From Phenylobacterium sp. CCH9-H3 (lineage in GTDB: Bacteria > Pseudomonadota > Alphaproteobacteria > Caulobacterales > Caulobacteraceae), in NCBI RefSeq assembly GCF_001557235.1, contig NZ_LSJI01000012.1, positions 1 to 18,005 on the forward strand: a stretch of 18,005 nucleotides of DNA. Reading direction: 5' to 3'. The position numbers and the translations under genes are program-made. Shown piece after piece: positions 1 through 6,649 of the stretch. The notes under the pieces were generated by a model. It did no database searches, was not told where the DNA came from, and saw only the letters and a list, made by a program, of their open reading frames with translations. Position 1 is the first letter of the stretch. Each line of letters opens with the position of its first letter.

Positions 1-50
1 GCGCTGGGGCGGCCCCGCATCGGGGGTCGGCTCAACCGTTGGGGACCGCC

Positions 51-443
51 ATGCCCCGTTCCGTTTCCATATCCGCCGAGGCCTTCTCCCGGCTCGTCGT
101 GTCCGGTCCGCCCGCCCTGGACGACCAGGAAGCCCTGGAGGTCGCTGCCGGCCTTGCGGCCGGTGAGGCGGCCGCGCTGTTCACCGAGTTCGGCTCCCTG
201 CCGGAAGTGCTGGCCGCCTCGGTCGGCGCCCTGTCGCGCATCGTGCCGGTCGAAGCCGCCGCGCGCCTCGCCCTGGCGAAGGACATCGGCCGGCGACTTC
301 TCGTGTCGCCCCTGCGCCAGCGGCCCGTGCTGAGCGGCTGGGAGAGTGTCGCGGCCTACCTGCGGTGCATGCTGGCCGGCCGCTCGCGCGAGCAGTTGCT
401 CGGGCTCTTCCTCGACAAGCGCAATCGGCTGATCCGGGGATGA
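51..443 (+). pseudogene. radC: RadC-family (UPF0758) protein, C-terminally truncated
   Basis: The product resembles the N-terminal half of RadC/UPF0758 proteins: a helical region with a GSLPEVLAA segment, then RPVLSGWESVAAYL and LFLDKRNRLI, which in the family leads into the JAB/MPN metalloprotease-like domain. Here similarity ends at RLI (about base 434) and a TGA follows three codons later, so the whole HxH-type metal site is missing. A GGGGA Shine-Dalgarno sits just upstream of the ATG at 51; a TTG at 39 is a weaker start. RadC-like genes are frequent cargo of plasmids and integrative elements, which fits the virB genes next door. The truncation point coincides with the truncation of the convergent virB2, so this is best read as a deletion remnant. 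Confident about the family, less about the exact junction. Confidence 0.75.
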
Positions 444-549
444 AGCCGCCCAGGTCCCCGCCGACATCCTGGGCGAAGGCGGGACCCGCCGCGAGCGTGA
501 CGCTGAGGGCGAGCAGGGCGATGCGGCGAGCGCGGCGTTGAATCGTCAC
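440..549 (-). pseudogene. virB2: VirB2/TrbC-like pilin, only signal peptide and first residues left
   Basis: A GTG at 549-547 overlaps the TGA of virB1 in a GTGA arrangement, typical of translational coupling. The product starts with a basic stretch (RRARR), then a hydrophobic signal segment ending AGPAFAQ, then DVGGDLGGF, as in VirB2/TrbC major pilin precursors. After GGFI the frame runs on into antisense radC sequence, so the two hydrophobic pilin helices are absent. Order virB1-virB2 with a 4-base overlap matches type IV secretion operons. The call leans on position and signal-peptide style because the diagnostic part of the protein is lost. Confidence 0.65.
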
Positions 550-1133
550 GGCGTGGCTCCTGGGGCGGAGATGAGGAAGCGAGGCGCCCGCGAGGCGGCG
601 CGGCCGAAGACGTCCCACGCGGCCGGTTGCGGGGACGGTTGAGGAGACGCCGTCGGCGTGGGGGGCACGTGTCCGCCGGCCTTGGCGACGACGCGGGCCA
701 CATAACCGTTGGCGAAGCCGCGCTCGGCGTGGCCGGTGTTGTAGACACTGAGCGCGACCCGCAGGGCCGCCTGACCCGGTCCATGCCGGGCCCGTCCACG
801 GGCATAGCCCTCGCGCAGCACCTCGGCGGCGGCGGCGAGGTTGCGGCACGGGTCGAACGCCGACTCTATGGAAAGCCCCAGCCGCGCCAGGTTGCGGACG
901 TTGATCTGCGCGATGCCCAGATCGATGTCGCGGCCGGACGCCACCAGCGTTCTCGCTGCCGCGGCGGCCTCTGCGGCCGTCGACGGCTGTGGCCGCCCTG
1001 TCCGGGCGCCATTCACGCCGATCGCCAAGGGATCGAGACCGCTTTCGGTGCGCGCCACCGCCAACAGGGTGGCCGGGGCGACGCCGGGGGCGCACTGCGC
1101 GGCAAGGTCGAAGACGACTTGAGGATCCAGCAT
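546..1133 (-). CDS. virB1: VirB1-like lytic transglycosylase of a type IV secretion system
   Basis: A 195-residue protein of the SLT family. It carries the catalytic glutamate in ARTESGLDPLAIGVN (E30), the GIAQIN motif at 73-78 and ALSVYNTG at 127-134, the three landmark blocks of VirB1-type muramidases that locally open peptidoglycan for the secretion channel. A proline/threonine-rich tail follows from about residue 155. The ATG at 1133 has a well-placed AAGGA seven bases upstream; a longer frame to 1223 lacks such a site. There is no obvious signal peptide, which is not rare in plasmid-type VirB1 annotations. It is the first gene of a leftward virB operon of which only virB1 and the head of virB2 survive, so it probably no longer serves a working conjugation machine. 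Confidence 0.85.
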   Translation of the reverse strand: MLDPQVVFDLAAQCAPGVAPATLLAVARTESGLDPLAIGVNGARTGRPQPSTAAEAAAAARTLVASGRDIDLGIAQINVRNLARLGLSIESAFDPCRNLAAAAEVLREGYARGRARHGPGQAALRVALSVYNTGHAERGFANGYVARVVAKAGGHVPPTPTASPQPSPQPAAWDVFGRAASRAPRFLISAPGATP

Positions 1134-1214
1134 GGGCCCGTCCTTTCGCCAGAAGGCTGGCGGCCGGAGCGGGTCGGCGCGAGGGCGTAACCTCCTCCCG
1201 GGCGAGCGGGATTG

Positions 1215-1256
1215 ATGCGCCAAAAAATGGCGGGGCTGGCGCCGCTATTGGCGCAT
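1215..1256. promoter_or_regulatory. inverted repeat between virB1 and LuxR-type regulator
   Basis: Perfect 9-base arms ATGCGCCAA (1215-1223) and TTGGCGCAT (1248-1256). The inner parts also mirror each other (AATGGCGG against CCGCTATT, one mismatch). It lies in the divergent intergenic region, about 80 bases before virB1 and 115 before the regulator. A regulator operator is likely; a structured leader is the alternative. Confidence 0.45.
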
Positions 1257-1371
1257 GACGCGACTTAGGTTGTCCCCTCTTAGCGGGGCCGGAACTCCGA
1301 GGAAGACGTAGTAATTGCATGTCTTCGGAAGCCGGGCGTGTTGGGCGGCCGGCATTCGAAGGATCGTCGTA

Positions 1372-1662
1372 ATGCGTGCGTTACATGAAGACCGCTTGCC
1401 GTCCCCGGCCGTAGATCTTGATGATGAAGTCGCGACCTTGTCGCCTCGCCAGGCGGAATGCCTGTTCTGGGTTCAACAAGGAAAGAGCTCGCGGGATATC
1501 GGCACCATACTTGGCGTTTCCCACCGGATCGTCGAACGGCATGTCTTCCGGGCGTGTGCGAAGTTGGGCGTGCGGACGCGGCTCCAGGCCGTATTGCGCG
1601 CCCGGTCGCTCGGCCTGATCGCCGACCCGCCTCGACGCAAGGGCGCCGGCCGCGTCAGCTAA
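1372..1662 (+). CDS. small LuxR/FixJ-type HTH transcriptional regulator
   Basis: A 96-residue protein made almost entirely of a GerE/LuxR-type DNA-binding domain: LSPRQAECLFWVQQGKSS (23-40) and the recognition-helix region DIGTILGVSHRIVERHV (42-58), followed by KLGVRTRLQAV. No receiver or autoinducer domain is present. I chose the ATG at 1372 because GAAGGA lies about eight bases upstream; a TTG at 1315 would add 19 residues without such a site. It is transcribed away from virB1 and shares the intergenic region with it and with the inverted repeat at 1215-1256, which suggests control of the virB operon. The target is inferred from position only. Confidence 0.85.
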   Translation: MRALHEDRLPSPAVDLDDEVATLSPRQAECLFWVQQGKSSRDIGTILGVSHRIVERHVFRACAKLGVRTRLQAVLRARSLGLIADPPRRKGAGRVS

Positions 1663-1667
1663 CGGTT

Positions 1668-2156
1668 TCAATCCTCGGGATCGTCGTCGCCGCCGCCCAG
1701 GTCTTCGTCGAACATCCACTGCTCGAGATCGGCGGCATACTCTTCCGCTCGCTTGATGAGCAGGTCGAAGCCGCGGGTGTAGGTCAGCAGGAGCGAGCGG
1801 GGATCGAGGTCGCGCAGCGCCTTGCCGCCCGGCCGACGATGCAGGCGCCGCAGGGCGACGAGGAGGAGCGAGGCGGCGTTGTTTCCGGACGTATCGATCG
1901 CGAAGTCCACGGAGCCGAACTCCACGGCGAAGATGATCCCCCAGGGATCGACGTGGACGATCTCGGCGAAGCGCTTGATCGGATCGACCTGGACGCCGTA
2001 GTACCCGGACTCCCAGCGCTGGTAGGTGCGCAGGCCCTTACCCATCAGCTTGGCCATCTCGGCCGACTTCAGGCCGCTGCGCTTGCGGAAGTGCTTCAGG
2101 ATGGTCCTGAGCGTCGCACGCCGGGCGGCCGCATCCTGGTCCTGCAAGACATCCAT
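1668..2156 (-). CDS. XRE-family helix-turn-helix regulator with acidic C-terminus
   Basis: A protein of about 162 residues with an N-terminal XRE/Cro-type HTH: GLKSAEMAKLMGK and LRTYQRWESG are the two HTH helices, followed by IKRFAEIVHVDPWGI. The middle (FAIDTSGNNAASLLLVALRRL) is helical, and the last residues are strongly acidic (EDLGGGDDDPED). The ATG at 2156 or an in-frame GTG at 2165 may start it; neither has a strong ribosome site, so the start is uncertain. It converges on the LuxR-type gene with five bases between the stop codons. Such regulators are common near transfer and integrase genes of integrative elements. An inverted repeat directly upstream (2168-2196) suggests that it represses itself. 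Confidence 0.8.
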   Translation of the reverse strand: MDVLQDQDAAARRATLRTILKHFRKRSGLKSAEMAKLMGKGLRTYQRWESGYYGVQVDPIKRFAEIVHVDPWGIIFAVEFGSVDFAIDTSGNNAASLLLVALRRLHRRPGGKALRDLDPRSLLLTYTRGFDLLIKRAEEYAADLEQWMFDEDLGGGDDDPED

Positions 2157-2167
2157 GCCACGCACAC

Positions 2168-2196
2168 GAACAACCTGAACTTGTCATATGTTGTTC
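2168..2196. promoter_or_regulatory. putative operator upstream of XRE regulator
   Basis: Perfect 7-base arms GAACAAC (2168-2174) and GTTGTTC (2190-2196) with a 15-base spacer, ending 12 bases before the ATG of the XRE-type gene. Further TGAAC/GTTCA half-sites lie inside (2176-2180 and 2193-2197). Position and symmetry fit an autoregulatory operator. Confidence 0.5.
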
Positions 2197-2340
2197 ATGC
2201 GCGGTGGGCCTGTGTCAAAGCGTAGGCCGGCTGGCCGGCGGCCTGACCCGTGAGCCTGACGCTTGCGAGGGTGGAGCTACGCCCTCGGCGGCGCGGCGGC
2301 CAGAGCGCATCCTGGCGAGGATCCGTTGGAGTTTTCGATC

Positions 2341-2607
2341 ATGAGCGAAGCCCTCACCATCACGCCGCACAGGCTGCTCCGGACCAACGAAGCGGCCGAC
2401 TGGCTCGGCCTATCCGGCCGCACGCTTGAGAAGCACCGCACATTTGGCACCGGGCCCGCCTATCGAAAGATCGGCGGTCGGGTGGTCTATGCCATCGTCG
2501 ACCTGCAGGCCTGGGCTGATCGCGGGACGCGGACGTCCACGACGGAAGCGACCGGGCGCCTCGTCAGCGCGGCGCGCGCCCGCGAAGTGCGAAGCTTCGC
2601 CGGTTGA
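2341..2607 (+). CDS. AlpA/excisionase-like helix-turn-helix protein
   Basis: An 88-residue protein with the MerR-like winged HTH fold of AlpA and Xis-type proteins: LLRTNEAADWLGLSGRTLEKHR (18-39), then FGTGPAYRKIGGRVVYAIVDLQAWAD, the usual YxkxGrxVvY..dLeaWl ending. A basic tail (SAARAREV) follows. TTGGAG lies about nine bases before the ATG at 2341. Members of this family act as excisionases or as activators of integrase and element genes. It lies divergent from the XRE-type regulator and a few hundred bases from the integrase, which fits a role in integration/excision control. Function in this element is inferred. Confidence 0.78.
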   Translation: MSEALTITPHRLLRTNEAADWLGLSGRTLEKHRTFGTGPAYRKIGGRVVYAIVDLQAWADRGTRTSTTEATGRLVSAARAREVRSFAG

Positions 2608-2610
2608 GGT

Positions 2611-2787
2611 TCAGGCGGCCGCCGGCGTTTCGCCCAGCTGCTGGTTCAAAAGGCTGGCGAGGTGCTCGGCATCCTCGGTCGACAGCGCCTCCTGCGGGAT
2701 CCTCGCGATCTCCGCGACCTGGCCGAGCGCCAGATCGAACACGATGAAACCCCGGCTGCCAGGGCGTACGACGAACCGTTCGCTCAT
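2611..2787 (-). CDS. small hypothetical protein next to the integrase
   Basis: A 58-residue protein beginning MSERFVVRPGSRGFIVFDLALG and ending in a helical, alanine-rich tail (LLNQQLGETPAAA). The N-terminal half looks like a short beta-sheet unit, the second half like two helices. I do not recognise a family. The start is uncertain: ATGs at 2787 and 2796 and a TTG at 2823 are in frame, and an AGGAG lies 13 bases before the 2796 ATG. It is convergent with the AlpA-like gene (three bases apart) and lies just downstream of the integrase on the same strand, so it may be co-transcribed with it. Confidence 0.5.
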   Translation of the reverse strand: MSERFVVRPGSRGFIVFDLALGQVAEIARIPQEALSTEDAEHLASLLNQQLGETPAAA

Positions 2788-2888
2788 GCTGGCCATGATG
2801 CGCTTCGAGCTCCTGGCCGCCAAGCTGGCGACGGCGGCCGCCTGTGGATGATTCGCGGCCGGCCGGGACCTGGACCCGGCTCAGTTGT

Positions 2889-3950
2889 CTACCTAGCGAA
2901 GCCGGCCGCGATCGCGTGGAGCGACTCCGGCTTCAGGTGCGTATAGCGACGCAGCATCTTCCAATCCTTGTGCCCAGTGACCAGAGCCACCTGCTGGATC
3001 GCGAAGCCGGCCTCGAAGAGCCGGCTAGTGCCTTCGTGCCGAAGGTCGTGAAAGTGCAGGTCGTGGATTCCGGCGGTGGTGCAGGCGCGCGTGAACGCCG
3101 CGCCGGCAGACTTGTGGTGATGCGGAAAGATCCGGTCATCTTCGTTGGCGCGGATCGCCCGCTGTTCCTCTATCAGCGCAGCCGCGTCGTAACCTGAGAC
3201 CGCTAGCAGCGGGATGCGTTGGTCGTTGCCCTTCTTCGCGCGTGGATCCTTGCGGTCTCGGATCAGCAACATCTTGGTGCGAGGATTGTAGTCGCTCCAG
3301 GTGACCCGGAAGATTTCTTCCTGTCGCATGGCCGTCGCGATCGCGAACTTCATCACCCGCGACATGGGGATCGTGTAGCGCTCGTTCTTGTCGAAGTGGC
3401 GGAAGAGCTTCTCCAACTCCTCGTCGGTCGGCCGGCGGTCCCGCTCGTTGCTCTTGCCGACGAGGCCCAGGCGCGCCAGCGCGATCCGCGCCATGTTGAT
3501 CGGCTCGACGCTGACCTCGAGGCCGTGGACCGCCGCGGCGTGCGACACGACCAGCTTGATGGCCCCGATATCCATCTGGAGCGTGACCGGGCCAGCGCCT
3601 TGCGCCGCTCGGGCGCGGCCGAACTTGAGCAGTTGATCGCGGTCGAGATCGGCCATGCTCTTCTTCCCGAGCTCGCGCCTGAGCATGTCGAGCGTCGCGG
3701 CCTTCGAACGCCCCGGCGGCTTGCCGACTTCCGTCATGTCGGCGATGTGCAGGTCGATCAGTTCGCCGAAGGTGGTCAGGCGGGCGATCCGGGACGGGAT
3801 GGGCGCGCCGCCGCGGTCGATTTGTCTTTCGGCCTCGACACCCCAGGTCTTGGCGTCGTCGCGATTGACGAACGTTTCCGTCAGGGACTTGCCCTTGCGG
3901 CGGATCCAGACCCGGTAGTGGCCGGACTTTTGCTTGCGGATCGAGGCCAT
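2889..3950 (-). CDS. int: tyrosine recombinase (phage-type integrase)
   Basis: A 353-residue integrase of usual length. The N-terminus (IRKQKSGHYRVWIRRKGKS) is an Arm-binding domain; residues about 60-160 form the core-binding domain; the catalytic domain carries R209 (AMRQEEI), a lysine in the KDPRAKKGNDQRIPL loop, HDLRHEGTSRLFE (H301, R304), TGHKDW (H327) and the nucleophile Y336 in RRYTHL. All expected catalytic residues are present, so it should be active for site-specific DNA strand exchange. I chose the ATG at 3950 (MASIRKQ) because the 32 extra codons upstream do not look like integrase sequence. No good Shine-Dalgarno is visible. A pair of 16-base repeats directly upstream is probably bound by a recombination or control protein. 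No tRNA or obvious attachment-site duplication was found in the window. Confidence 0.95.
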   Translation of the reverse strand: MASIRKQKSGHYRVWIRRKGKSLTETFVNRDDAKTWGVEAERQIDRGGAPIPSRIARLTTFGELIDLHIADMTEVGKPPGRSKAATLDMLRRELGKKSMADLDRDQLLKFGRARAAQGAGPVTLQMDIGAIKLVVSHAAAVHGLEVSVEPINMARIALARLGLVGKSNERDRRPTDEELEKLFRHFDKNERYTIPMSRVMKFAIATAMRQEEIFRVTWSDYNPRTKMLLIRDRKDPRAKKGNDQRIPLLAVSGYDAAALIEEQRAIRANEDDRIFPHHHKSAGAAFTRACTTAGIHDLHFHDLRHEGTSRLFEAGFAIQQVALVTGHKDWKMLRRYTHLKPESLHAIAAGFAR

Positions 3951-3957
3951 TTTTCGC

Positions 3958-4043
3958 GTGCAAAATGGGTGCAGTAGGGGATCGAAAGCGGGCGAACAGG
4001 GTCGAAAAACGTCGTAAAATCGGTGCACCCGTTTTGCACCGAT
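3958..4043. repeat. paired inverted repeats upstream of the integrase
   Basis: A 16-base sequence, TGCACCCNTTTTGCAC, occurs on the minus strand at 3958-3973 (A at the variable base) and on the plus strand at 4024-4039 (G). The second copy is itself part of a perfect palindrome, ATCGGTGCA (4019-4027) and TGCACCGAT (4035-4043). The first copy ends 7 bases before the integrase ATG. Arm-type integrase sites, an excisionase site or an operator are the main options. Confidence 0.6.
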
Positions 4044-4291
4044 CACATTGAAGAATAAGAAGAAGTCATTGAAAAAGCAACATCATTTACTGTGTATTGC
4101 GCCTATGATGGATGGGACCGCCTCGGGTCGAATTGGCAATAAAAGTCAGAGCTTGCAGGTCGCACCCGGAGTCGATGATGTACCAGATGCTGTACTGAGC
4201 TGATCGAATTGACCACTCGTCGCACGGGGGGCTGGCTGAGCCGAATGCATCCTTGTTCGCCGGCTTCTCGTGAGTTGGCGAATGCGCCGCC

Positions 4292-4552
4292 TCAGCGGGT
4301 CAGAGCGTTGATTTCCTTCCGAGCGGCCTCGGCGCGGATGTCCAGATAGTGCGCGAGGTCGGCGAGGTGGACGCCTTTGGCGCACTTCTGGCTGGCCTCG
4401 ATTCGGACGAGCGGGAGCGCGATGTCGCCCGCGGAGATCTTCTGGATCAGTTTGGCGGGCGTCAGATGGGAGAAATAGTCCCGGCACACGACGTCGATCG
4501 GAATGATGGCCTTGCCATCATATTGCGCCATGAGCAGGAAGGCGGTGTTCAT
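4292..4552 (-). CDS. PrtN-like (pyocin activator family) regulator
   Basis: An 86-residue protein beginning MNTAFLLMAQYDGKAIIP, with VCRDYFSHLTPAKLIQKISAG and IALPLVRIEASQKCAKGVHLADLAHYLD, ending in a basic helix. This is the characteristic pattern of the PrtN family, named for the activator of pyocin genes in Pseudomonas. In alphaproteobacteria such proteins occur on prophage-like and integrative elements. The fold is a small HTH with a MerR/AlpA-like C-terminal part. Start at the ATG at 4552 (upstream GGGGTAAG); the longer frame to 4633 has no similarity. It lies about 340 bases upstream of the integrase start on the same strand. A role as activator of element genes is inferred; no pyocin-like genes are visible. 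Confidence 0.82.
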   Translation of the reverse strand: MNTAFLLMAQYDGKAIIPIDVVCRDYFSHLTPAKLIQKISAGDIALPLVRIEASQKCAKGVHLADLAHYLDIRAEAARKEINALTR

Positions 4553-5457
4553 CTTACCCCGCCGTGCGGAACGGAACGATCGGGCCGATGCTGTCCATGC
4601 GTGGACCTTCGGTTGGAGGCCTGAGCCATCCAAGCAGCCATCGATGGCAGGCGGAAGGCCCCCATGGCGTAGGCCGTAGGGCAGGGTGTCACCGCGAATA
4701 TTTGGTGGTGTCTCAGTTTGAAATCGGACGCCGTTGAGCCTTGCTTATGGACGCACTGTACCCGTCGACGAGACCGGGGGTGCAGAGGCCAGGACGGGGC
4801 GCGGAGGGGGGGCGGCCTGCACAAGCCTCAGGGACCTGCCAAGTCCTCGCGCCTATGCCGGGTGCGGAAGGTCGGGGACACCCGCTCCTAGCTGGCGAAG
4901 CCGGGCGCATCCTGGCCGCCGCGGGGGCAGCGCCCCAAGAGCCCAAGCAAGATGAAGACTGCAAGGAGCCTGCGCGCCGCCTGGCGCTACATGGCGGGAC
5001 GCGGCGACGAGCCGCCGGCGGCGCGCCAGCGCCCGAAAGGGGCGGACCCGTAGCAGCCGCGCTTCTAGTGCGGCGGGGCCGAGCCCGACCGTCGGCGGCT
5101 CTCAATACTCAAAAATTGGGCGTTGCGGCCTGCACTCCAAGGGCTTCGCCGAACCCGCAGTCGCGCCAAACCAGCGCGGCCGCCCATGGTGAAGGTCGTT
5201 GTATTTTCATAAGACCTTGCCGCATGTGTCACTTGCGTCCGGCAAGGTGGACCGGTGGTCCCAGCGCTCTTGCGCCCCACCTTGGCTCCGTCCTCGGTCC
5301 ACGCGAGGGCGGGGCCAGTCCTGGAGTGTGCAAATGTTGAGACGAGTTTGGAGGCCGCGCTGCGTCCGTGGCGCGCGCGGGCGTCGCCGGACTGGAGGCT
5401 TCACCTTTGGCGCCGCGTCGGCCCCTCGATGAAACCCAGCGTGGGCCAGCCGAAGTC
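4553..5457. other. gene-poor stretch without a supported gene
   Basis: About 900 bases in which several open frames exist, but none shows recognisable protein sequence or a good start, and all look like GC-rich chance frames. A 33-codon frame (4952-5053, starting MKTARSLRAAWRYM) has a plausible composition but nothing more. The stretch contains a perfect 9-base inverted repeat at 5214-5248. Probably degraded DNA at the edge of the integrative element. Confidence 0.5.
5214..5248. repeat. 9-base perfect inverted repeat
   Basis: ACCTTGCCG at 5214-5222 and CGGCAAGGT at 5240-5248, separated by 17 bases, in DNA with no assigned gene. It could be a hairpin terminator for a lost gene or an IS end; there is no clear T-tract on either side. 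Confidence 0.35.
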
Positions 5458-5745
5458 ATGAACAGGTTCGATGCCCTCTCTGCCTCTCGTCGGATCGCCC
5501 GCACGCTCGCCAGCGCGCCAGACCCGCCGCGAGAAGCGTCGCGCCTCCTCCACACGCTAGAGCGGGCGGAGGGTTGGGCGACGCGCGAGCGTGAGGTGAT
5601 CAATGACCTCGGGTTCTGGCTCGCGGGCGGGCCGCCCAGTTGGGAGCTTAGGGCCGGCGTGGATCAGCACCTCGCAAGGCTCAGCCCGTCTGGCTTCACG
5701 TCACGGGCCAGGTGGACCGCAATGCCGAGGCGCGACTTGTCCTAG
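5458..5745 (+). CDS. hypothetical protein, 95 residues
   Basis: The frame begins MNRFDALSASRRIARTLASA and continues with two probable helices (EASRLLHTLERAEGWATREREVINDLGFWLAG). I recognise no family. Composition (mixed charged and hydrophobic residues, few long Arg/Pro runs up to residue 80) is more protein-like than that of neighbouring frames. No strong Shine-Dalgarno is seen before the ATG at 5458. Its stop overlaps the stop of the convergent gene at 5742-5745 through a shared CTAG. It may also be a chance frame. Confidence 0.35.
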   Translation: MNRFDALSASRRIARTLASAPDPPREASRLLHTLERAEGWATREREVINDLGFWLAGGPPSWELRAGVDQHLARLSPSGFTSRARWTAMPRRDLS

Positions 5746-5966
5746 ACGTCCGCCGGCGGTGCGCCCACTAACCCGATGCCGGCGCCCGACAGGACGAACC
5801 GGACCTCGCGATGGTCGCTGTGGCGCACTGCCCGTAATAGCCCGCTCCGCTGGAGGGCCTGCGCCTCGGCGAAGCTGCGGGCTTCGGCCGCCAGGAGGAG
5901 CACGCCCTCCCGTCGCACCTTCTTGAGGAGGTCGTGTTCCTCGGTCGTCAGCTGCTCAGCGCGCAT
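5742..5966 (-). CDS. hypothetical 74-residue protein, possible winged-helix fold
   Basis: The product begins MRAEQLTTEEHDLLKKVRREG, then LLAAEARSFAEAQALQRSGLLRAVRHSDHREVRFVLSGAG. The helix-helix-strand pattern with a GLL...HREVRFVLS strand pair resembles small winged-helix proteins in which a last hairpin ends in ...LTxxG, but no family is recognised. The ATG at 5966 follows GAGGCAGGA. A longer frame reaches 6191 but its first 75 codons look non-coding. It lies just downstream of the CYTH pseudogene on the same strand. Confidence 0.5.
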   Translation of the reverse strand: MRAEQLTTEEHDLLKKVRREGVLLLAAEARSFAEAQALQRSGLLRAVRHSDHREVRFVLSGAGIGLVGAPPADV

Positions 5967-6169
5967 GGATCCTGCCTCGTTGGGCGTCTCGTGGGAATTT
6001 CGCTGCCCCCCTAACGACTGACAAGGGCTTATGGTTCTCGCACCACGACAAGGGGAGAAACTGGCGGGCATGGCCAGAAGACTGGCGGTACGCAACGCCC
6101 GGAGCCGCTGAAATGAGCATCGGCGGTGAAGCACCGAGATGAGCCTACCGAGGACGGGCAATCGCCCGG

Positions 6170-6625
6170 GCGAGCAGGTTTTTGCTTGCAATAGGCCGGG
6201 ATGCCAGTGACCTCCGCACCGAGCCAGGACGGCCTCTCGAACCTCTCGTCTTCAGCGCCAAGCTCGACCTCCGCGAGAACGACTCCAGACAGCGGCCCTT
6301 CATGGACATCCACCGACTAGATCCGTCCAGCGTACGGAATGCAGTGGCGTGTCTTGCGGATGATCTGGTCGCCGCAAAGGCTCTGAAGCATGAGATCGGC
6401 CTCGGCCGGAAGAATCTCAAATTCGAACTCCTCGCGCGTAATTCCGGCTCTCTGTCCCTTGACCGTCAGCCACGCCTTTGCGCCGCTCAGCCTCACCCGG
6501 ACCTTATCCCCGCCGAACCGTGCGATCAGGCCGTCGGTCAGGAGGATGTCACCGGCGTTGAGTGAGCCCATCATCTCCACATGGCCGTTTGCTTGGCCTG
6601 AGCCTGGAATGCCCCGTCGCCGCAA
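6170..6625 (-). pseudogene. CYTH-domain protein (triphosphate hydrolase family), broken
   Basis: Within one frame, FGGDKVRVRLSGAKAWLTVKG, TREEFEFEILPAEADLML, IRKTRHCIPYAGRI, then SVDVHEGPLSGVVLAEVELG and FERPSWLGAEVTG follow the order of CYTH proteins (inorganic triphosphatase/CyaB-like). Two lesions are visible. The N-terminal ExExK metal-binding strand is missing, because only about 60 bases separate the start of similarity from the IS21 end. A TAG at 6317-6319 sits where the family has the tryptophan of GxxWxVDxF; sequence on both sides is in frame, so this is a TGG-to-TAG change. The C-terminal end after VTG is also blurred. A functional enzyme is not expected. Confidence 0.82.
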
Positions 6626-6649
6626 CCTGATCGCCCCCGTTGAGTGCAG

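Noticed and set aside
181..1320. A 379-codon minus-strand frame across radC, virB2 and virB1.
   Set aside because: Only the short virB2 head inside it is real; the rest is Arg/Pro/Ala-rich shadow of virB1 and radC.
4047..4291. A tRNA gene or attachment site next to the integrase.
   Set aside because: No cloverleaf or tRNA 3'-end sequence could be found, and no duplicated core sequence was seen in the window.
4741..5340. A 199-codon plus-strand frame in the gene-poor stretch.
   Set aside because: Low-complexity Arg/Ala/Gly composition, no domain pattern, and no good ribosome site.
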